Positions 24,301-33,472 of a stretch of 64,000 nucleotides of DNA are shown one piece after another (the stretch's first letter is position 1; the number at the start of each line of letters is the position of its first letter). This DNA is from Xanthoparmelia taractica. Lineage: Eukaryota > Ascomycota > Lecanoromycetes > Lecanorales > Parmeliaceae. The stretch covers positions 452,354-516,353 of the forward strand of contig JANQBS010000002.1 in assembly GCA_033085395.1 (NCBI GenBank), read 5' to 3'. Position numbers and translations under genes: made by a program. The notes beneath the pieces are model-generated. The model was given only the letters and a program-made list of their open reading frames with translations. It was not told the origin of the DNA and made no database searches.

Positions 24301-25637
24301 TTGACCAAAGGCACATCTTGAGCACGCACCATCTTTCCAGACCGACGGTCAAAGGGGAATGGCGCCCACCACAGTGCGATGGCCGATGACGTCTCGCTTG
24401 TGTAGAGTTCTTCGTCCGCCAAGAACGGCTCCATGTTACCGGGCAATGTGAACTCCTCGTCTTCCATATTGCCATATCCAAAGATCTCATCTTCGTGGCT
24501 GACGGTAATGTTTTTGGGGGCAACAGAGCGAGACGATATTGGGTTGATGATAGGATCGAAATAGAAGGCTGGAAGACTCGGGTCTTCAGCTCGGACATAG
24601 ACAACCTGCGGATGGGAGTACCACGAAAGCTTAACGCTTCGAGGTAGCGAGTTGTATAGAAACGGGAAAGCCACGCGGTATTCAGTCCTAATAGGTGCTC
24701 GGAAGATGATCCGGTCGATGGCGTTGAACTCGCCAAAGTCTTCATCATTTGGATCAACGTCCTTGTAGAGTGGCTCGAATCTTGGACCGCCGGGTATTGC
24801 GACATTCAGAGCCTTGGCAGTCTCGAAACTGGGAAGGTCGAACATGTGAAAGTAATTCTGATCAACCAGATCGCTCAACAACTGGTGACTAAGCCGGTAC
24901 AGGGTGGCCATCTGCGGCAAAGTGAGGTTCCATTCTTTGTAGCTTGGCCCGTTGACATGAGGAGTGTCCAACAGCGGACGATGTTCGTAGAGCCAGTCGA
25001 CGACGGGTCCATCTTCAGCTTCGTCGAGCTCCATCTGGATCGGCTCCAAGGGCTCTACATCTTCGATGTTCTCCGACCATGACAGCGGTGGTTCTTCGTC
25101 ATCGAAAGGCGGAAATCTCATTCTCTTGAAATGCCGTCTATCGCTCTTCTCCCTTCGCATGCAAACCCACATGGTAGCCCACTGCGCGTGGAACACAGGC
25201 TCAATCACCCTTGGCGTTTCGTTGACCATCGTCAAGCAACCGTTGACGTGATACAGCACCTTGACCTCCCTCGCCGACTCCCAAGGCATCGGCATATTCT
25301 CCAACAGTTTCAGCACCGCGTGCGGCATGAACTTCAAAGCACCCAGGTAGCTCCGCTTGTCACTGCTGAACTTCTTCTGCGACACATCTCCAATATCCTT
25401 GACAATCTTTCGTAGATGCTCCGGTGGCATATCAGCCTTTTGCGTCTCCACGAATCCTCCCTTCCGCTTCTCCCCGAAGCGGTTTCGCTGTGACCGTAGC
25501 CATTCCTTCTTTTTCTGGGCGAACTTTGCGACTTGGGGATCGGCAGGAGGTTGGTAGCCAGGTGGTGGGGGGGCCGAGGGCATCGAGTGAGGTCCTGCGC
25601 CCCATCCTGGTGGCGGCGGTGGTGGGAGAGAAGACAT
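18346..25637 (-). CDS. PRP8: Pre-mRNA-splicing factor 8, U5 snRNP core
   Basis: Two exons, 25637-20971 and 20746-18346, encode 2355 residues, matching the family (human 2335). Prp8 is the scaffold of the spliceosome catalytic centre and contacts U5 and U6 snRNA and both splice sites. Seen in order: Pro-rich start MSSLPPPPPPGWGAG; basic segment KKKEWLRSQRNRFGEK; PRO8NT region (KADMPPEHLRKIVKDIGDVS); PROCN region with YYRFNSGPVGKGPGCGFWAP; U5/U6-binding linker; RNase-H-like domain (after [20 protein letters not shown]); and C-terminal Jab1/MPN-like domain (KEIRTIVMIPQ, NYSFMGASF) ending DIWVDRQDNFA. The exon junction restores TLWWSPTINRANVYVGFQV exactly. No intein-sized insertion is present, although Prp8 inteins are known in many fungi. 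The single intron is filled by tandem repeats. The gene is divergent from RPL34. Confidence 0.97.
20747..20970. repeat. Tandem repeat filling the PRP8 intron
   Basis: The 224-nt intron (donor GTAAGA at 20970 reading the minus strand, acceptor AAG at 20747) contains about six imperfect units of 30-34 bp. Each is of the form gggacgtNaggcagggtaga followed by ttcaaa and an A-rich end. Units differ by point changes and A-run length. Splicing signals lie outside the array. Confidence 0.85.
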
Positions 25638-26009
25638 GGTGGTTAGTTGTTGTCGACTTGAATCCTACTTCATCAAGTGTTGTAGAGGCGTGATGGAAGA
25701 CCTGCTGGTGGAGCAAAGCACCGCTTGGGTCTCAAAACTGCCACGGCGGCGACCCTATGCTATGAGCCTGAAAGATAGCTGATGGTCAGATTGCCTCTTA
25801 CCTCATCTGCTATCACTTTGAGGGGAGCGACTTGTCGCGATGGTGTTTGAGCCCCAAAAGTGGCGGCTCTGCAAAAACGCTCGAGATACGCCAAGCCTCT
25901 AATTTTTAGCGCCTCGGCTAACAGTATCACACATTGCGAATTTTGGTTAACCTCATCGACGACGCAAATCAGATTTGACTCTACAGCGATCAGAGATCAA
26001 GTCGTCAAG
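25638..26009. promoter_or_regulatory. Shared divergent promoter, PRP8 / RPL34
   Basis: These 372 bp separate the start codons of two divergently transcribed housekeeping genes and must hold both promoters. No TATA box or named motif is claimed. Confidence 0.5.
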
Positions 26010-26596
26010 ATGGGAGTGAGGTTAGCATATGTGAGTTGTCTTCCACTACTACTCAGATAGGCCAATGCTGACATCTATGATGCGCAGCGACGGAGGAATC
26101 CGTAAGTCCCTCTATGAAGAGCAGATCTGCCATGTCCAGGCCCCACACCTCGAGGGATCGTTGCTGATCAGATACCGCCAGGTACAATACACGTTCCAAC
26201 AAAGTCCGCATCGTAAAGACCCCAGGCGGAAAGCTTCAATACCAGCACACCAAGAAGAAGGGCAGTCCGCCAAAGTGCGGTGACTGCGGCACCAAGCTCC
26301 CAGGCGTCAGTCCTGCTCCGCGCTCTTATCACCTTCTCTACATCTACGAAATCCAGTTTCCGCATGTCACTTCCAGGCAACCAGACGTGCTAACTTGTCC
26401 TTTGGGCCTCTAGATCCCCGCTCTCCGGCCCCGTGAATACTCCAAAATCTCCAGGCCCAAGAAAACCGTACAGCGCGCATACGGAGGATCGAGGTGTTCA
26501 AACTGCGTGAAGGATAGGGTCGTGAGGGCGTTCTTGATCGAGGAGCAGAAGATTGTGAAGAAGGTGCTGAAGGAGAACCAGGCGAAGAAGCGTTAA
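26010..26596 (+). CDS. RPL34: 60S ribosomal protein L34 (eL34)
   Basis: Four exons: 26010-26030 (7 codons), 26088-26101 (14 nt), 26182-26305 and 26414-26596, giving 113 residues, the normal eL34 size. The product is a cytosolic large-subunit protein. The sequence reads MGVRLAY, RRRNPYNTRSNKVRIVKTPG, GKLQYQHTKKKG, SPPKCGDCGTKLPGI, PALRPREYSKISRPKKTVQR, AYGGSRCSNCVKDRVVRAFL and ends KENQAKKR. The two Cys-x-x-Cys pairs (CGDC and CSNC) form the zinc-binding site of the family. All introns use GT-AG and fit phase. No single open frame longer than about 60 codons covers the true exons 1-3, so simple ORF finding misses the start. Confidence 0.95.
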
Positions 26597-27903
26597 GAGG
26601 GCGCATCATGGGGAAAGGTCTGGTTGATATGATGGCTACAACTGCATAAAAAAGGCATTGAAGCTCTTGATCGTGTTGAGTTCTGTTATCTTGTCAATCA
26701 ATGCTCTGCTGATTGGTTGTTCAATCGCTCATATCGTTTCTCCAGCCATCCAGCCAAAAAGCTACCATCAATCAGGCCATCCCATCTCTCTTTCGTCACT
26801 AACATCATGCAACACGGTCTTCATTTTGCCTCGATTTCTCTTCCCTTCCGCCGGCATATCCCCTCATTCCCACCTGCACGTCTCAATGATCGGTCCGCAA
26901 ATCACAGGCATGAGCGGTTCAACGAGGGAAACAGAACAGCATAGTGAGCTTCAAACTCTCACCGTTCTCGCTATAGTGTACGTACGTACGTACCTATCTA
27001 TACAAATTATATAACTCACATACCTCCCCTCCATATCCATCATACCAACCAATATCCCTACCCTCCAAACCACTTACTTCCCCCTTCGCTAAATATGTCT
27101 TACCTTACGCATTACAACACACCTTACCTCACCTACCTTACCTTACCGGGCACAAAGTACATGGAGCACAATTACACACTATCATCGACATTGATTAAGA
27201 TTACTTCTGTTGTGAACGGCAGGATGTATATATATGTATAGTCTTTATTGATGGCGTGTTTGTATGTGTAGCGGGGAGAGTGGGTGGTGTGGCGTTTTAG
27301 AATTAGGATGGTGTGGGAGCGGATTAGGTGTATGTGTGGTCTTATGAAGCAAGTCGTTTGGTACAGACAAGACAGATGAACACCGCACAAGGCGAAATAT
27401 ACGATCCTACATATATAGGTACCCTTCCTTACCTTACCTTGCATCGCACAACCCAAACCAAACCAATCCATGAATAAAAATCACAGCGAATACCTTCATC
27501 CTCACACCTCGCAACCTTCAACCACACAAGCACAATCCGTCCAAAAATCCAAGGTAAATCCGCATGCAACCACACCCCCCTTCTCAAGCCATCCCCCTCC
27601 TTCTTCCCATTCACACATCCTAAATCCTAAATTCTCAACCCACCCTCACCAAACCCCACAAACTTTGCCCCCTTCCTCCCTTCCTTCCTCACCCTCACCT
27701 TTCCCACACAACTCCTCGTCCCCTCTTCCCCCCCCCCCCCCCAATCAAACCCTTCTCCAGGGCCCCTCCTCAAAGCCCTCCCCCTCTCCCTCTCCCTCTT
27801 CCTCTGCATCTCCACAAACTAGACTCTGCATACTCAACATATTATACATGTGAAAGGGCAATCTTACCCCACTCCACTCCACTCCCATCACCATACACAC
27901 CTA

Positions 27904-28191
27904 TCCCATGGGCTGGCGGGTTGGGCGTAAAATGTCTTGGCATCCCACATCAAAAAAAATCTACTTGGAAATAGTTGCAATATGCTCATTCCAACAACTC
28001 TCCTTTTGGAGCCTTCTGGGGCTTTGGATCCTTCTTCACGTGATCCGCATCATCGGATATCTTATTACGAGGCATGGTGTTGGCTAGCAATTGATCAATT
28101 ATTGATTCTTTGGGTTGACGCGTTATTTTAATGGGGCGGGGCGGAGAGTAGGGCTGAACCCCTGAATTTTACGCCCTGCCAGCCCATGGGA
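27904..28191. mobile_element. MITE with ~25-30-bp terminal inverted repeats and TA flanks
   Basis: The left end reads TCCCATGGGCTGGC then GGGCGTAAAAT with a 4-5 base insert between. The right end, read on the opposite strand from 28191, is TCCCATGGGCTGGC then AGGGCGTAAAAT. Both ends are flanked by TA (27902-27903 and 28192-28193), the target duplication of Tc1/mariner/pogo-type elements. The 288-bp interior has no coding capacity. No transposase relative is visible in the window. Confidence 0.75.
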
Positions 28192-28564
28192 TAGAAACAC
28201 CTTCATAAAAAAAACCTACCTGGGTATAATCCTCGAACGAAAAGTGATAGATGCAACCCACAAGTAAGTAAGTAAGTGATAGAGATACGACCCAAAAGGC
28301 AAGTAAGTGATAGATGCGGCCCATGGATAAGCCGATGCGATATTCAAGACGTAAATAACCCCTTCAAGACAATAAACAACGTAAACCCTACAATTCGGCA
28401 ACTGACTGAAAAAGCGTGAAAGAAACAGCACTCGTGATGCACCTTCTTGACAATCCAAAAGAAGGATGGAAGGAAGGAAGGAAGAAATCCACTCACACAT
28501 ACATACCGAGCGAGCGAGAGAGAGGGTGGGCATGAGTAAGTGAGATAAGACGCAGACGAAGTGT

Positions 28565-28603
28565 ACATACATACATACATACATACATACATACATACAT
28601 ACA
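28565..28603. repeat. (ACAT)n microsatellite
   Basis: About ten uninterrupted ACAT units. The minus-strand frames starting here (MYVCMYVCMY) are repeat artefacts. Confidence 0.95.
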
Positions 28604-29042
28604 GATCGTCAGGTCAGGACTCATAAAGTAAGAAAACCACCTCGCCCAACCAACCAACCAACGCGCAGACTCGGACGGGATAGAAAGAGGAGAGGAGAGG
28701 AGAGGGCATGCGATAATCGCTAATGAAATGAGAGCAGTCAGTGTATCATTCATAGGTTAGGGCCAGATAACCCATACCCCATCCACCACTTCCCTCACGA
28801 CTCCATCCCAGCCATCCATCCATCCATCCAAACTGATTTCCCCTCCAAAAAAAATAAAAAATAAAACACACAAAACTCGTACTCGTCCCAACAAGACATG
28901 GCACATAACCATAACCATAACCATAACCACAACCACAACCACGCATGTTCAGAAAACCACAGCAGCCTCCCCTCTCCCCTTTTCCTTTTCCCTTTCCTCT
29001 TCCCATCCCTCAAAAACTCAACCGCACCCTCATCCCCACCAT

Positions 29043-30911
29043 TCAATCCTCAGCCCACTCCACATCCTCCAACCCCGTCCCTCCCATCCTTCCATCCTCC
29101 TCCTCCTCCTCCTCCTCCTCCTCAAAATCTCGCTCCACATCACTCCACGCGTCATCATCTGCAAATGCACTACCGACGTCTTGCCACTCCATTTCTATAT
29201 CCAAATCTCCCAGCGCCTCGGCCGTCTCTGCAGTTTCAACAGCCACTTCGTGCCCGTTCTCTTCCTCTCTCCCTCTCGATGCGGGGCTCATATCGCTCTC
29301 TCCTGTTTGAGATACGGGCGGTGCAGCCACATTGTTTTCGGACAATTTAGCAGCAGGCGGATCCTTGCGAACGACAGGAGAGGCACGTCCAACTTTGGCC
29401 ACGCATTTTTCTATGGTCCGCAATACGGAGGCAGTTGACGGTTCAATGGACGAAGGTTCAACCCGACCAGACGCAGTCTCGGGGCTTCCCAAGCGGTCGC
29501 CGGAAACTTTGTCGATTGCCTCAATCGCAGCGCGGTAATCACTTGTCCGAGACGAATCGAGCGGTACTTCATTCCGAGTGTGGCGGGCCTCTTCGTCCGC
29601 GCCTTTCGAACGGTCCGGGCTTGCAGTCATCGGCTGCACAGAGGCAGAGTCATGGCTGGTAGAGCAGTGAATGCCATCCGGTTGTCTGGGCGTCGGGTAA
29701 CTCCTGGCATACTCATGCCAAAAGCTTTCCCCGCGTTTACGAGCGGCTTCGGACGCATCTCTGAGGTCCCCGTGCGGCAGCTGCGGCTGAGCCCGAAGAG
29801 CCTCATTATCTAAGCCGTCCGCATCAGTCTCGCCAGCTTCGACCTTTGGCTCCAGGACCTTCTTGACACTAGCAAGCAGCTGCTTGACCGATTCGGTCCT
29901 AGTAGCCTCAGACGTTGAACCCGACAAGGAAGCCTTACGCTGCTCTTCTTCCTTCTTCCGCTCCCTCTCTTCTTTACACCTGCGGTATGCTTCCTGGCAA
30001 GCCATCTTGGACTTTAGATGCACCGAAAGCGCCAGATCGGACATTATGCTCCGATCCAGGTCAATGTCGTGCGTGATACGAACAGGTCCCGACATCCTCG
30101 AGGGTCTTGGGTATAGACTACCAGGCCTTGCAGCAGGAAGCTGGACCTTCCCTTGCTCATGCGTCTGTTGCGTGGGCTTTCCTCGTCCGGCCTCCTGCAT
30201 AGCTCGAGCGTTCAACAACACATCATTGGTACCCTGCGGTACCCAATGAGCACAGACCGGAGTCTCCCTTTGCCGCTTTTCGGCTTTTGATTGTTCATGC
30301 GTCTGTTTAACAGGTCTTACAATCGGAACGTAAGCTCGTGAGAAGAGACGATCCGTGGGATCTGGTTCCAGAGGTGGGAGTGTTGTATACGATGCTGGAC
30401 TCTCCCTATGGTATTTCTGGGCATCAAGCTCCACTCTTGCCACTCTCCTTTTCCACTCAGCAGTCTGAAATTCGAGAAACTCACTCTGCTCGCGCCTCGT
30501 CCTTAGGCTCCGTTGCTCCTCGTGGCCATCAACTGCGGGATTCACGGGATGTGGTCCGGGCTTTGGTTGCGAATGTTGGATAATTCCTCCAGGCCGCTGT
30601 CCATGGGTGCTGTTCTTCCCATAATCTACCTTTGCTACGGGGATACTGCACTGATTTGGTAGGGTGAAAGCGCGATTTCTCACTGGGCGAACCTGTTCAA
30701 CCCTGGCCCATCTACCGTTTGCCTCTCGTGCAAGAGCTTTATGTCTGTAATATTCTTCGAGTTCAGATGCAGACAGTGGCCCTGAGCGGAACTCGAGCGC
30801 TCTGAAGCAGTCATTTATACCCTCTTCCTGGCCGTTCAAACGTAAGCGATCCAGGTAGACTTGACCGGTAGTAGGTTTGTATGGCGTCTGGTGAGAGCAG
30901 TAACGATCCAT
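29043..30911 (-). CDS. Large hydrophilic hypothetical protein with acidic tail
   Basis: Single open frame of 622 residues from the ATG at 30911 (MDRYCSHQTPYKPTTGQVY). The frame stays open upstream, but only through a non-ATG codon. No domain is recognised. The protein is strongly charged and probably largely disordered. Features include a predicted coiled coil at about residues 310-345 (EAYRRCKEERERKKEEEQRK), a KSKAEKRQRE-type basic stretch, and a C-terminal block rich in Glu and Asp including an uninterrupted Glu run (FEEEEEEEEEDG) near the end, encoded by a TCC repeat at 29094-29122 on the plus strand. Two short repeated phrases, QTHEQSKAEK and QTHEQGKVQL, suggest local duplication. It may be nuclear, by composition only. 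Confidence 0.7.
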   Translation of the reverse strand: MDRYCSHQTPYKPTTGQVYLDRLRLNGQEEGINDCFRALEFRSGPLSASELEEYYRHKALAREANGRWARVEQVRPVRNRAFTLPNQCSIPVAKVDYGKNSTHGQRPGGIIQHSQPKPGPHPVNPAVDGHEEQRSLRTRREQSEFLEFQTAEWKRRVARVELDAQKYHRESPASYTTLPPLEPDPTDRLFSRAYVPIVRPVKQTHEQSKAEKRQRETPVCAHWVPQGTNDVLLNARAMQEAGRGKPTQQTHEQGKVQLPAARPGSLYPRPSRMSGPVRITHDIDLDRSIMSDLALSVHLKSKMACQEAYRRCKEERERKKEEEQRKASLSGSTSEATRTESVKQLLASVKKVLEPKVEAGETDADGLDNEALRAQPQLPHGDLRDASEAARKRGESFWHEYARSYPTPRQPDGIHCSTSHDSASVQPMTASPDRSKGADEEARHTRNEVPLDSSRTSDYRAAIEAIDKVSGDRLGSPETASGRVEPSSIEPSTASVLRTIEKCVAKVGRASPVVRKDPPAAKLSENNVAAPPVSQTGESDMSPASRGREEENGHEVAVETAETAEALGDLDIEMEWQDVGSAFADDDAWSDVERDFEEEEEEEEEDGRMGGTGLEDVEWAED

Positions 30912-31485
30912 GACTGCAATTGAAGATGTCGGTTGATGCTTGATCAGGCTGATTGGGCTAGGTATGTGGAAATATTTTGCAGATCCCAAAGCTTACGGTT
31001 GCGGTCTGTTGCACTTTCGAGGGTGATCTGACGGTGGAAGGAGGGGGAAGCTGCAGCTTTTGAGCGGAGGAAGGAGGAAGTAAAATTTTTGGGAGCGCCA
31101 GGTGGAAAAGCCCATTGTCCTAAAGAAGTCAGTTGGGCAAAGCCCGCATATTGCCTCAAAAATTAAACTTGGTCATGAATCTGTCCAATCCACACGCCAC
31201 TCAACTTTAATATGACTACACAACAATCTCATGTGGAGACCACGTGATCGTTCATAGACATGCGAGTATGTCAAGGCGGTTAGGTGTTAGTCAGGCGTTA
31301 ACCGCGGCGTAAGCCCGAGGGCCAGAACACGCCGGGCTTATCAATAGCATTACTATGGCATGAATGTGTACTTTCAGAAAGGAAGTGGTCACACAAGAGA
31401 CATGTGTAGGCGTAGATAGGGAAGTCTGTAAATTCATATATGCGGAGAGGCCAAGGAGGTCCAGTCATCAAATGCGCCTCCATAC
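30912..31485. other. Intergenic, no gene seen
   Basis: This is the upstream side of the 622-residue gene and the downstream side of the amine oxidase. Only short unsupported frames occur. Confidence 0.4.
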
Positions 31486-33472
31486 CTAAAAGCCGTTCGT
31501 TTGAAAGCTTGTGACCTCCCATCCGTTTTCAATGTCATACTCACCAGGTGGCGTTGTTCCGTGTAGCACTTCATAATGGACCTCGCCTGTGCAGTTGCCC
31601 TTCAAGCAATTAGCAATCTCCATCCCTACAGCCTGGCCCTCAAACCAGGCCCCTTGCAGAAAGCCGAAGTACTCCGCACTGGTTGCTTCACCAGCGAAAT
31701 AAAGTCGGCCAACGTTCGCTCTAAGGTTCTCGTGCATTTCTAGAGTCGTTCCAATAGGCCAGTTAGTGTAGCTACCATAGGCCCATGGCTCCAAGCTCCA
31801 ACGTGGATACATGAATGCTATCGGTTCGGGGACATTTTCAGCGCCGAACATTTTCCGCAGCACATCCAAGACTTGAGCCTTTGTAGTCGAATCGTCCTGA
31901 TTCTCTACTACATAGCTTTGGTCCTGCACGACGGTCACGAAAATGATACCTGATCCTGGAAGGAAGCCCGGACCATCTAGGGATTGCCAGATAGGGTAAT
32001 AGCCACGCTCGTTAGGGTCGGCATAAAGAAAATATTGGTACGATGTGTTCCAGAATACTTTATCGGGAGGGAACTGCAGGAAGATCTTGGTATACGTAGC
32101 TATTGAAAAGGTCTCAATACCCAACTGTTTCCAGGAGGGAAAGGCCGGAGAGAATGTCACAGCATCATTCTGTAGGACGCCAAGGCTACTTTCGTTACTA
32201 AGTGTCCAAGAATGACAGAGGGTATTGGCACCTACGAGAATGTGCAAATCGCGTAGTCAGCCTCGACACAACTTCCGTCTTTGTTGTACACCGTAACACT
32301 GTTGTTGCTGTAGGACACGTTCGTGACGATCGTATTGAGCAAGAGTCTTGAGTCATTCGCGATCAAGAATGTCGATGCTTCGTCTCGAATGATGACATTG
32401 AAGCCGCGGGAATCGAAGACATAGTTGTCCTCATCCGAGTATTGGTACCAAGTGGCGTTCTGAGACGGATCAGCTAGCGTAGAAGGTCTTGGAACTACAT
32501 AAGCTCACGGAATTGACTATAGCAAATTCTTGAGAGCTCAGTTCCTGGCTTTGATCAGCTCTCTAATCTCAGCAGACACGTCGAATCTACCCTACCGGAC
32601 TTTCGGCAGACTCAAAGTCAAACTCCCACCATTCGACTGCTTGGGCTTCCATATCATTACCCGGTTTCCAGCCTGCAAGGCTTAGTCCAGATCGAAAACT
32701 ACGATCTTGTAGGTTATCGCTCAGGATGTATCCCGCATCCTGCTCCAATGTCGAATATGGATCACCCTGATAATCATCAATTAGATATGTAAAATCTACG
32801 GCTCCGTTCTGGTTGAATGTCTCGATCGAGGAATAATTGGAATAGCTGGGAACGTCAGCTTTGATCGGAAGAAGATTTTGCAATGCGAGACCAACGTGTT
32901 CGTTAGGTTCGAAAGCTCGGCCTATCATTCTGCTTTAGCTCGGACGGTTCTCTACAGCATGATCCCAACGACAACATACCAATCTCCATATGGGATTGAC
33001 CGGGCCCCCAGGTGTGGAAATGCCTTGAACCTATGGCAAGGCGGTTTAGTAAGCCTACCATACCACTTCTCTTTATCATTCACCATACCCAATTGGCTCC
33101 CAATTCCACGGTATAGGAATTATTTTTTGCGCCAAACGTAGTATGAAGTACCCTTCCACCGATGACGCTATTGTATTCCAAAATCAAGAAGTCGGTCACA
33201 GAGGCGTTGGAGAGAGCTTGCTTTTGGGCATCAGTGCAAGCATAGCGGCTTTGTATGGATTGAGAGGTACGTACCGCAGCGGTTATTCCCGCTGTGCCTG
33301 CACCACTGTGGATAAAAGAGTCAGCATCGATTGCAATTGGACAGGGTCACTGGACTCACAGAATGGCAACCTTGGTCTTCTGGCACGTACCGTTACGCCT
33401 ATGCAACGGCGAGCCATTGACGGATCCGAGAGCCAAACAAGCACAGAGAATGCTCAGAGCTTTGATCTGCAT
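31486..33472 (-). CDS. Secreted FAD-dependent polyamine/amine oxidase
   Basis: Minus-strand exons: 33472-33360, 33305-33275, 33220-33089, 33030-32980, about 32929-32596, 32459-32236 and 32185-31486, about 525 residues. It oxidises amines such as polyamines using FAD. A signal peptide (MQIKALSILCACLALGSVNG) opens the protein. The FAD dinucleotide motif VAILGAGTAGITAA follows, then LEYNSVIGGRV, then ELGANWVQG, then SYSNYSS. Later come YAICTFSLGVLQNDAV and the FAD-contact C-terminal motif LYFAGEATSAEYFGFLQGAW. Asn-x-Ser/Thr sites fit secretion. The junction between exons 4 and 5 is unclear: the good donor GTATGT at 32979 is out of phase with every acceptor I can see. Either a weak GTTGTC donor is used or there is a frameshift. 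All other junctions fit. Confidence 0.85.

Larger units (their letters stand above)
26597..29042. other. Long intergenic region with microsatellites and a MITE
   Basis: No protein gene is supported in about 2.4 kb. It holds ACCTTACC-type repeats (about 27110-27150 and 27420-27440), a run of 15 C at 27728-27742, the inverted-repeat element at 27904-28191, a GGAA-rich tract near 28465-28485, an ACAT microsatellite at 28565-28603 and six or seven CCATAA/CCACAA units at about 28907-28942. Open frames here are made of these repeats. Confidence 0.5.

Noticed and set aside
20971..25637. Possible Prp8 intein
   Set aside because: The full spliced protein aligns in length and order with intein-free Prp8 and has no extra 150-500 residue block with splicing motifs.
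28897..29350. Plus-strand frame starting with His-Asn repeats
   Set aside because: Generated by CCATAA/CCACAA repeats and then antisense to the 622-residue gene; not a metal-binding protein.
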